NCBI GenBank assembly: GCA_017984655.1
Contig: JAGNZB010000035.1
Span: 1-12,160 of the forward strand
Length of the DNA stretch: 12,160 bases
Source: Candidatus Altimarinota bacterium
GTDB lineage: Bacteria; Patescibacteriota; Gracilibacteria; RBG-16-42-10
Direction: 5' to 3'
The notes under the pieces were generated by a model, which ran no database searches, was not told the origin of the DNA, and was given only the letters and a program-made list of their open reading frames with translations. Position numbers and translations under genes: made by a program. This document shows, one piece after another, positions 6,579 to 12,160 of the stretch (its first letter is position 1; each line of letters opens with the position of its first letter).

Positions 6579-8630
6579 ATGTTAGATCTCTTTAGCCCTA
6601 TTCATGATTTGCCTCGCGTGGGCGAAGCGATGACGCAGAAGCTTCATAAGCTGGGGATATTTCAGGTCCAGGATTTATTGACGCATTATCCGCGCACTTA
6701 TGACAATCAAACTGAACTGCGCCAGATTATTTATGCTGTTCAGAATGATCAGAATACGCTGCGAGTGACATTGCATCAGATCAAAAATGTGCGGACCAAG
6801 AATCGGATGTTGCTAACAGAGGCTAAGGTTAGTGATGAGACTGGGGCTTTGCAGGTAGTGTGGTTCAATCAACCATTTCTGATCAATCAGCTCAAACCTG
6901 GTATGGAAGTAATCTTGTCAGGCAAGATTAAATTCGCTTTTGGTCGCATGAGTATGCAGAATCCAACAGTGGAAATGGTCAAGGATGAGCAGATTCATAC
7001 TGGAAGACTGGTGCCGATTTATCCTGAAACTGAGGGGGTTACTTCACGATGGCTGAGAACCTCGATCTATCAGAATCTCAATCTTGTTGATCGGTTTGAG
7101 GAGTGCTTGCCAGCGTCTATCCGTGAACAATATGGTTTGGTGCCAAAGCCCTGGGCAATTCGTCAGGTTCATTTTCCTCAGACAGAGAAAGATCTGGAAG
7201 CAGCTCGTTTTCGTTTGGCATTTGAAGAAATGCTGCTGATGCAGATCAGTGTGCAGAAAAGGAGACTAGCTTGGCAGCAGGCAGAACATGATGGTAAGGC
7301 GATGCCTTTGTTGACCGAGGAAATTAAGAACTTCGTCGCAGAATTATCTTTTGTGCTTACCAAGGATCAGAAAATTGCTACTTTTGAAATCCTGAAGGAT
7401 ATGGAAAAGCAGCTACCAATGCTAAGAATGCTCCAAGGTGATGTGGGGTCTGGAAAAACCGTGGTAGCGGCTATTGCTTTGTACCAGGCTGTAAAATCTG
7501 GTTATCAAGGTGCTTTGATGGCGCCCACAGAGATTCTAGCTCGACAGCACGCTGAGACATTGTTGCCGCTGTTTGGTAAGTATGGTCTGCGAGCTGAGTT
7601 ATTGGTAGGTTCTACGACTGAAAAGCAGAAGGCTGAGCTGACCATTGCCCTCAAGAATAAAACGATTGATATTATTATTGGTACACATGCTTTGATTCAG
7701 GATCGGATTGGGTTCAATAATTTAGGCCTGGCAATTGTTGATGAACAACATCGTTTTGGTGTACAGCAGCGTGCTCATTTGAAGTCACATGGATCGCCTC
7801 ACTTGCTTCTGATGACAGCCACACCGATCCCGAGAAGTTTGGCTCTGACATTGTATGGAGATCAAGATCTCTCTCTGATTCGTGAGTTGCCCCCTGGAAG
7901 GCAAAAGATTATTACCAAAGTGATCACTGAGAAAGAGCGGAAACAAGCCTATCTCTTCATTGATGACCAGATTGCCAAGGGGTATCAGGCGTTTGTTGTC
8001 TGTCCTCTGATCGAAGAGTCAGACATGCTGGCTGAGGTCAAGGCTGCTACTCAGGTCTATGAGCATTTGCAGACTGCAGTTTTCCCCGCTCGTCGAATTG
8101 GTTTGTTGCATGGCAAAATGAAGCCAAAAGAAAAGGAAGCGATCATGCAATCATTTACCAATAAGGAATTGGATATGTTGGTCTCTACATCCGTGATCGA
8201 AGTGGGGGTCAATGTTCCCAATGCTACGATTATGATGATTGAAGGTGCTGAGCGTTTTGGTCTTGCTCAGCTGCACCAATTTCGTGGTCGTGTTGGTCGT
8301 AGTCACCATCAGTCGTATTGTTTGCTCTTCACTACTCATGCCAACCAAACCAGCTATGCCAGACTGAAGGCCATGGAAAAGCATCATAGTGGCTTTGATT
8401 TGGCAGAACTAGACTTGCAACTAAGAGGCCCTGGAGAAATTTATGGCACCAAACAAAGTGGATTGCCAGACTTCAAGATGGCGAGTCTGACTGATAGTAA
8501 CCTGATCTACAAGACAAAAGAAGCCGCTGTCACCTTACTCACTGAGGACAGTACCCTAGAAAGCTTTCCACAGCTGAAACAGGCCTGGGATCAGTATCAA
8601 GCAAGGAAGCAGCATGTGATGATTGAGTGA
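6579..8630 (+). CDS. recG: ATP-dependent DNA helicase RecG
   Basis: Branch-migrating double-strand DNA translocase that regresses stalled forks and processes Holliday junctions. The 683 residues match the family length (E. coli 693). The N-terminal segment has the LPRVGEAMTQKLHKLGI hairpin-like motif (11-27) and DLLTHYPRTY. The wedge/OB domain spans about 55-145. Helicase motifs: GDVGSGKT (287-294), APTEILARQH (315-324), DEQH (388-391), TATPIPR (413-419), STSVIEVGVNVPNA (536-549) and QFRGRVGR (567-574). The C-terminal RecG region includes LDLQLRGPGEIYGTKQSG (611-628). All catalytic motifs are intact. The ATG at 6579 gives the expected N-terminus. The last ~250 bases are more C/A-rich than the rest of the gene. 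It probably forms a repair pair with priA. Confidence 0.98.
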   Translation: MLDLFSPIHDLPRVGEAMTQKLHKLGIFQVQDLLTHYPRTYDNQTELRQIIYAVQNDQNTLRVTLHQIKNVRTKNRMLLTEAKVSDETGALQVVWFNQPFLINQLKPGMEVILSGKIKFAFGRMSMQNPTVEMVKDEQIHTGRLVPIYPETEGVTSRWLRTSIYQNLNLVDRFEECLPASIREQYGLVPKPWAIRQVHFPQTEKDLEAARFRLAFEEMLLMQISVQKRRLAWQQAEHDGKAMPLLTEEIKNFVAELSFVLTKDQKIATFEILKDMEKQLPMLRMLQGDVGSGKTVVAAIALYQAVKSGYQGALMAPTEILARQHAETLLPLFGKYGLRAELLVGSTTEKQKAELTIALKNKTIDIIIGTHALIQDRIGFNNLGLAIVDEQHRFGVQQRAHLKSHGSPHLLLMTATPIPRSLALTLYGDQDLSLIRELPPGRQKIITKVITEKERKQAYLFIDDQIAKGYQAFVVCPLIEESDMLAEVKAATQVYEHLQTAVFPARRIGLLHGKMKPKEKEAIMQSFTNKELDMLVSTSVIEVGVNVPNATIMMIEGAERFGLAQLHQFRGRVGRSHHQSYCLLFTTHANQTSYARLKAMEKHHSGFDLAELDLQLRGPGEIYGTKQSGLPDFKMASLTDSNLIYKTKEAAVTLLTEDSTLESFPQLKQAWDQYQARKQHVMIE

Positions 8631-8641
8631 GACCTTTGGGG

Positions 8642-8655
8642 AAATTAGGAATTGG
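8642..8655. repeat. Two-unit remnant of the AATT heptamer repeat
   Basis: AAATTAG GAATTGG lies 12 bases after the recG stop. Read on the minus strand it is CCAATTC CTAATTT, matching the CCAATTCCTAATT of the array at 536-570. With only two units, chance is possible. Confidence 0.35.
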
Positions 8656-8738
8656 GACCGGTAACACGACGTTAACCGTTATCAGTCTTTCCATTTACGT
8701 TTACCTTTCCCTTCACTTTTATGGTCCCTTCCTTATTC

Positions 8739-8817
8739 CTTATCCTGATTCTTATCCTTCGAGCACCAAAAATTTGCCTATAAGCAAAGTACGCTCAAGG
8801 ATCAGGATGAGGATAAG
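8739..8817. repeat. Long imperfect inverted repeat (25-bp stem) between recG and tRNA-Ser
   Basis: Arms 8739-8764 and 8793-8817 pair over 25 positions with 22 Watson-Crick pairs, one G-U, two mismatches and one bulged C. The 28-base loop contains a second small hairpin (8773-8788). The 5' arm lies in a pyrimidine-rich stretch (about 8681-8760). The element sits between convergent transcription units and could act as a bidirectional terminator, an mRNA-end stabiliser or a REP-like element. An 8-base inverted repeat, CGAGCACC (8760-8767) with GGTGCTCG (8831-8838), cannot form together with the long stem, so two folds compete. Confidence 0.6.
8768..8788 (-). terminator. Possible intrinsic terminator of the tRNA-Ser transcript
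   Basis: On the minus strand TTTGCT-TATA-GGCAAA is followed at once by TTTTT (8768-8772 on the + strand). The 6-bp stem includes one G-U pair and is AT-rich, so it is weak alone, but its place at the top of the larger hairpin and 51 bases after the tRNA CCA fits a terminator. Confidence 0.4.
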
Positions 8818-8839
8818 ACGAGTCACCTATGGTGCTCGT

Positions 8840-8932
8840 TGGCGGAGAGGGGGGGATTCGAACCCCCGCGCCGACTTGCGCCGACCTACAGGTTTAGCAA
8901 ACCCGCCTCTTCAACCACTTGAGTACCTCTCC
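8840..8932 (-). tRNA. tRNA-Ser(GCU) with encoded CCA
   Basis: On the minus strand a 7-bp acceptor GGAGAGG/CCTCTCC, a D arm with GG in the loop, anticodon stem CGGGT/ACCTG around loop TTGCTAA (anticodon GCT, 8896-8898), a long variable arm with a GCAA loop, and T arm GGGGG-TTCGAAT-CCCCC form a class II tRNA. The discriminator is G (8843), as expected for serine, and CCA is encoded at 8840-8842. It decodes AGC/AGU. It is transcribed toward recG and diverges from clpP. Confidence 0.97.
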
Positions 8933-8949
8933 GTAGGGTTTGCCCGCCC

Positions 8950-8978
8950 ACAGTAACCAATAATTATGCTGATGACAA
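8950..8978 (-). promoter_or_regulatory. tRNA-Ser promoter with GC-rich discriminator
   Basis: On the minus strand TTGTCA (8973-8978, 5/6 match to -35) and TACTGT (8950-8955) are exactly 17 bases apart. GGGCGGGC follows the -10. Predicted start is near 8943, about 10 bases before the tRNA 5' end. A GC-rich discriminator is typical of stable-RNA promoters under stringent control; that regulation is inferred. Confidence 0.6.
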
Positions 8979-9007
8979 GGGTTGTAGGCTTCTCGTGTGA
9001 TTTCTTG

Positions 9008-9021
9008 CTTGTTTAAACAAG
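9008..9021. promoter_or_regulatory. Perfect 14-bp palindrome in the tRNA/clpP divergent spacer
   Basis: CTTGTTTAAACAAG is fully self-complementary and lies about 30 bases upstream of the tRNA -35 and about 90 bases upstream of the clpP -10. It has the form of a dimeric regulator site. No regulator is identified. Confidence 0.35.
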
Positions 9022-9062
9022 TTCATAAGTCTTTCACTGATGCTCTATTCTGAATCCTACTG

Positions 9063-9088
9063 TGCCAAAACATTTTCTGCTCTTGGCA
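9063..9088. promoter_or_regulatory. Inverted repeat TGCCAA-N14-TTGGCA upstream of clpP
   Basis: Two exact 6-base half sites are separated by 14 bases, just upstream of the weak clpP -35. The geometry suits an activator or repressor site. It does not match the CtsR or CIRCE sequences known for clp and chaperone genes in Firmicutes. Chance occurrence is possible. Confidence 0.25.
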
Positions 9089-9090
9089 AT

Positions 9091-9118
9091 TTGTTTGCGG
9101 GGCTGGCTCTGATACAAT
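9091..9118 (+). promoter_or_regulatory. clpP promoter with extended -10
   Basis: TGATACAAT contains an extended -10 with TACAAT at 9113-9118. A poor -35 (TTGTTT at 9091) is 16 bases upstream. The predicted start near 9125 gives a leader of about 16 nt that includes the TTAACTTT box and a pyrimidine run, with no Shine-Dalgarno. Confidence 0.5.
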
Positions 9119-9126
9119 GGGCCTGT

Positions 9127-9134
9127 TTAACTTT
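9127..9134 (+). promoter_or_regulatory. TTAACTTT box before clpP
   Basis: The same 8 bases as before the two surface-protein genes, ending 6 nt before the clpP ATG at 9141. It may be a second -10 giving a leaderless transcript, or a pyrimidine-rich element in the leader from the promoter at 9091-9118. Confidence 0.4.
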
Positions 9135-9140
9135 CCCCTT

Positions 9141-9737
9141 ATGTCTTTTGTGATTCCTTACGTTATTGAAAAAACTGCTCAAGGTGAGCGTAGTTACGAT
9201 ATTTACTCTCGTTTGCTCAAGGAGCGCATTGTTTTCCTTGGCTCTCAAGTCAATGACGAAGTGGCTAATAGTATTATTGCTCAGCTGCTTTTCTTGGCAA
9301 AAGAAGACTCTAGCAAAGAAATCATGTTCTATATTAATTCACCAGGTGGCTCTGTATCAGCGGGGCTGGCTATTTATGATACGATGCAGCACATCAAAGC
9401 TCCAGTTTCTACGGTATGTGTGGGCCTTGCTGCTTCTATGGGATCTGTTTTATTGGCTGCTGGTGCCAAAGGTAAACGCTTCATTTTGCCAAATAGTGAA
9501 GTGATGATCCATCAAGTACTTGGTGGTGCTGAGGGACAGGCTAGTGATATTGAAATTGCTGCTAAGCATATTCTTCGTACCAAACAAAAGCTCAATGAGC
9601 TTCTTGCTCTCCACACTGGTAAGACTTTGGCTCAAGTAACCAAAGACAGTGATCGTGATAATTGGATGACTGCTGAAGAATCACTCAAGTATGGTTTGGT
9701 CGATAAGATTATCCAACAATCAAAGTGGCTCGCATAG
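9141..9737 (+). CDS. clpP: ATP-dependent Clp protease proteolytic subunit ClpP
   Basis: Serine peptidase that forms a double heptamer and degrades proteins unfolded by a ClpX/ClpA/ClpC ATPase in the cytoplasm. From the ATG at 9141 it has 198 residues, starting [10 protein letters not shown] like mature ClpP. Catalytic residues are Ser99 (GLAASMGS), His124 (MIHQVLGG) and Asp173 (SDRDNWM). [19 protein letters not shown] (15-33) and [19 protein letters not shown] (64-82) are family hallmarks. An in-frame ATG at 9117 would add eight residues but lies on the predicted -10 element. No Clp ATPase is in the window. Its last 29 bases overlap the end of the convergent transporter/HEAT gene. Confidence 0.98.
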   Translation: MSFVIPYVIEKTAQGERSYDIYSRLLKERIVFLGSQVNDEVANSIIAQLLFLAKEDSSKEIMFYINSPGGSVSAGLAIYDTMQHIKAPVSTVCVGLAASMGSVLLAAGAKGKRFILPNSEVMIHQVLGGAEGQASDIEIAAKHILRTKQKLNELLALHTGKTLAQVTKDSDRDNWMTAEESLKYGLVDKIIQQSKWLA

Positions 9738-11952
9738 AGCGTAAGTACTGTAGCTCCTCTTGAGCATTGACCAGGCTATAGAGCCGTTCTAGTACGGCAT
9801 GTGTAGCTTGGTCACCCTCAACTAGTTTTGTGATTTGGTGGCGAATGTGTTCACTGACTACTTTGTGCAGTGCTTGTTTGAGCTTGAGAAATTGAGGGCG
9901 GTAGTTACTAAGATGATCTTCGGCGCGATCATACAGCTGAGGATCATTGATGATCATAGTGACTAGTGCTCGGAGTTGGCTGAGATCATTGAGTTTGATT
10001 AGGGCAATGCCCGCTTCAAAGTGAAGGGCGATGTCTTCTGTACTTACTCTTTGTTCCAGTAGTCGTTTTTCTTGGAATGATTGGATCTCGCCGATAAGGA
10101 ATGTTCCAGCCAAGGTGGCGTCTTTGTCTTTGGCATTGAATAACTTGGCAATTCGAACTAGCAGCTCCAGGCGGTAGCTATCAAATTGCCATAAAGCACA
10201 GATCGTAAATGTCTGAACCCAGGGATCAGTGTCCTCCAGGTAGGGAGCTAGAAAGTAATGAATGGACGGATCTCGGAATGAACCAATAGTGCGAATAATG
10301 TAGGGGCGCAGGCTTACCGGCTCTGTTTGTAATGCTGACACTAGGAAGCTGATGGTGTGTTGGTGATCTAGGGCCAGTAAGAGCCTGACCATGGTTTTTT
10401 TGACTCGGAGGTCGAGTTCTTGAGCAAATGTCGCATGAATCAGTTCGACTATATAATGTCGTGAGAAGCCGTTTTGCAAGACGTTGTCCTTTTGCCAGTC
10501 ATAATGGAGCAGGGCTCGTAAGCATTTGAGGCGAAGCTCAGTGTTGGGATGTTGGAAGTATTGCAAGATGACGGGAATTGATTGGGGGTGATGGAGTAGT
10601 CCTAGGGTGTGTAATGTATTTTCTTGGATGTTGCTCTGTTCGTGAGGTAGTTTGAGTAAACGGTGTAAGCTAGGAATGGCACTGTCGTGACCTGGCTCGG
10701 CAAGAATCTGAAGTAGGTTGGTTTTATGATGAATGTCACTTTTGTTGAGGTTGCTGATGATGTAGTTGGTATAGCGAGTCCGTAGACGGGGATAGATCAT
10801 GCAGGCAATGAAGCTGATCAGAATCATGGTGCAGGCAAGCAAGAACCATAGACTGTGTCCGTGAATACTGTGTTCTACTATCAGTACTGCACCTGAGGCA
10901 ATTGCTACTGCGCTCGGAACAATAATACCCTCAATGAATGATTTGTGATTTAACCGATCTTTGAGTGGTAGGGCGTAGAGAGTGTTGCCAATGCCCAGTC
11001 GTAGAACCGGCAAAAAACTTTCGTAGAGCATGCGTACTACTACGGCACTAAAGAGCCCTGGGATCACTAAGCTGGCTATAGTGGCTACTCCAGTTAGCAT
11101 TGGTGTCGTTAGAATAGTGTTGATAGCCCCAGCTTTTTGGCAAAGTTTGCGAGCGACGAAGCTTTGAATGACTATCGTGGTGAGACCGGTGACACAAAGG
11201 AAAAGGGCGAAGCCAGTCAAGATGCGGATACTACGTTCGCCAAAGATACTGACAAATGTGGATGTAAAGTAAAGTTCGCTTAGTGGTAATAATAAAAAGA
11301 TAGCGAAGACCATGATATTTAGTGTCCAACTATACGTGATCGTCTTGGTCTGGTGTTCAGCTTCTTTGACGAAGTGGTGTAATGATGGGAGGTTCTTAGT
11401 GGTACGAAACCAGTAGACGCAAAGGCCGATACAGATTATTTGGGTTGTGACGGTGACCCACAGTAATCCACTGGTACTGATGCCACCAATCAATGCCAAG
11501 ATCATCGCCAACCCAGCTGCGACCATACTGTAACCTTCAGCTGATTCTACACTGGGTAGTTGTGTTTTTGCTTCCAGTGGAGAGAAGCGTTCTTCTATAT
11601 AGAAACCAACTAAAGTGATCAACGGGTTCTGTAATAGTGCCGTGCTGAAAACAAGCCCAACAATCAATGATCCAGCGTGAGTGTTTCCGATAATATAACC
11701 CAACGCCCCAATCAGGAGTGTGCTGTAAAGAAGGATGCTGTACTCTTTGGCGATGTGGTGGGGGATGCTTCTTACTAGTATTGTTCCCACTAATGTTAGT
11801 GCCCCTGTAGCTAGAAATAGCAATGGAACATAGCTGATGCCAAAGTTCTGGATTGTCAAAGCGAGTACCAGTGTGTGCGCAATAATCTGACCACTGAGCA
11901 GGAAAAACTTGATGGCCCAGCTGATGATGGTCCTTTGTTGGAGACTATTCAT
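9709..11952 (-). CDS. MFS/NTT-like 12-TM transporter fused to a C-terminal HEAT-repeat domain
   Basis: Membrane protein of 747 residues from the chosen ATG. Residues 1-390 carry about 12 hydrophobic segments (near 11-32, 41-60, 71-88, 94-118, 141-158, 161-180, 208-228, 243-265, 280-300, 303-328, 341-360, 366-387). The loop [21 protein letters not shown] (328-348) resembles the K-x-F-I-[DE]-G segment of MFS and NTT-type nucleotide carriers that bear HEAT domains in other bacteria. Residues about 400-700 are paired amphipathic helices with HEAT character (for example [66 protein letters not shown]), probably cytoplasmic. The substrate cannot be read from sequence; nucleotides are one option. 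An upstream ATG at 12051 would add 33 polar residues across the promoter, so 11952 is preferred. The start has a 28-nt A-rich stretch after the -10 and no spaced Shine-Dalgarno. Confidence 0.85.
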   Translation of the reverse strand: MNSLQQRTIISWAIKFFLLSGQIIAHTLVLALTIQNFGISYVPLLFLATGALTLVGTILVRSIPHHIAKEYSILLYSTLLIGALGYIIGNTHAGSLIVGLVFSTALLQNPLITLVGFYIEERFSPLEAKTQLPSVESAEGYSMVAAGLAMILALIGGISTSGLLWVTVTTQIICIGLCVYWFRTTKNLPSLHHFVKEAEHQTKTITYSWTLNIMVFAIFLLLPLSELYFTSTFVSIFGERSIRILTGFALFLCVTGLTTIVIQSFVARKLCQKAGAINTILTTPMLTGVATIASLVIPGLFSAVVVRMLYESFLPVLRLGIGNTLYALPLKDRLNHKSFIEGIIVPSAVAIASGAVLIVEHSIHGHSLWFLLACTMILISFIACMIYPRLRTRYTNYIISNLNKSDIHHKTNLLQILAEPGHDSAIPSLHRLLKLPHEQSNIQENTLHTLGLLHHPQSIPVILQYFQHPNTELRLKCLRALLHYDWQKDNVLQNGFSRHYIVELIHATFAQELDLRVKKTMVRLLLALDHQHTISFLVSALQTEPVSLRPYIIRTIGSFRDPSIHYFLAPYLEDTDPWVQTFTICALWQFDSYRLELLVRIAKLFNAKDKDATLAGTFLIGEIQSFQEKRLLEQRVSTEDIALHFEAGIALIKLNDLSQLRALVTMIINDPQLYDRAEDHLSNYRPQFLKLKQALHKVVSEHIRHQITKLVEGDQATHAVLERLYSLVNAQEELQYLRSMRATLIVG

Positions 11953-11980
11953 GATCGATGTTTTTGTTTTTGTTCCTCTT

Positions 11981-11989
11981 AGTATAACA
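11981..11989 (-). promoter_or_regulatory. Extended -10 promoter of the transporter/HEAT gene
   Basis: TGTTATACT on the minus strand is an extended -10. No clear -35 is visible 16-18 bases upstream. Predicted start near 11974 gives a leader of about 22 nt made mostly of A and C (AACAAAAACAAAAACATC), much like the A-rich leader of the NlpC/P60 gene. The remaining bases to 12160 hold no gene I can support. Confidence 0.5.
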
Positions 11990-12160
11990 AAGAAATGGCT
12001 TTGGTGGTAGTGATTGGTGTTGTCATAGGCGCGGATAGTATGAATTAACAATGGATGGATATCTTGAGGAAGGAGAAGCGGAAAATAATCGCTAAATACC
12101 CTTGTCAGTGTTCGTGGTGGGTGGTAGCGTGGTAGGGTAAAGAGTATGTGCTACATAGGC

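Noticed and set aside
8627..8956. Open frame of 109 codons on the + strand after recG
   Set aside because: It runs antisense through tRNA-Ser and its RGGDSNPRADL stretch is the well-known false peptide from reading tRNA-Ser genes backward.
11953..12051. 33-residue N-terminal extension of the transporter/HEAT protein
   Set aside because: Polar and His-rich, it covers an extended -10 promoter, and the first membrane helix follows naturally from ATG 11952.
12146..12160. ATG at 12146 with TAGGGT 7 bases upstream, possibly a gene starting rightward
   Set aside because: Only five codons (MCYIG) remain in the window and the promoter match is weak, so it cannot be supported.

Overview
The window looks like chromosomal DNA from a small-genome bacterium that reads the standard code (TGA is a stop in recG and in the cohesin-like gene). 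Short spacers, large multidomain surface proteins (SLH, lamin-tail, cohesin, dockerin) and a leftmost gene in a complex I-like antiporter style would fit a Patescibacteria/CPR or similar uncultured lineage. That placement is inference; no marker gene here fixes the phylum. The + strand is G- and T-rich over most of the window whichever way genes point, suggesting it is the leading replication strand.

Layout. (1) 2-535, +: C-terminal part of a polytopic membrane protein, cut by the window edge. (2) 566-4360, -: a cell-surface cluster read leftward. First comes a secreted protein with lamin-tail, cohesin, Fn3 and dockerin regions. Next is a small secreted cohesin-like protein ending in an LPNSG-type sorting signal. 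Last is a membrane-tethered NlpC/P60 peptidase with three SLH repeats. Together they could form a minimal cellulosome-like scaffold: an anchored cohesin, a soluble protein carrying both cohesin and dockerin, and a wall-remodelling enzyme. (3) 4537-8630, +: priA then recG, replication restart and fork rescue. (4) 8631-9140: convergent recG/tRNA spacer with a long hairpin, tRNA-Ser(GCU) on the minus strand, then the divergent tRNA/clpP control region. (5) 9141-9737, +: clpP. (6) 9709-11952, -: a 12-TM MFS/NTT-like transporter fused to a HEAT-repeat domain, overlapping the clpP end by 29 bp. 11953-12160 holds its promoter and no gene I can support.

Expression signals are unusual. No chosen start has a normally spaced Shine-Dalgarno. 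priA has a -35/-10 pair that puts transcription start at its ATG. Three other genes share an identical TTAACTTT box 6-7 nt before the ATG. Two genes have an extended -10 TATACT followed by short A-rich leaders. This suggests leaderless or SD-independent initiation. A 20-bp near-perfect palindrome abuts the box of the lamin-tail/cohesin/dockerin gene and is a candidate operator. Degenerate AATTNNN heptamer arrays occur in three spacers.
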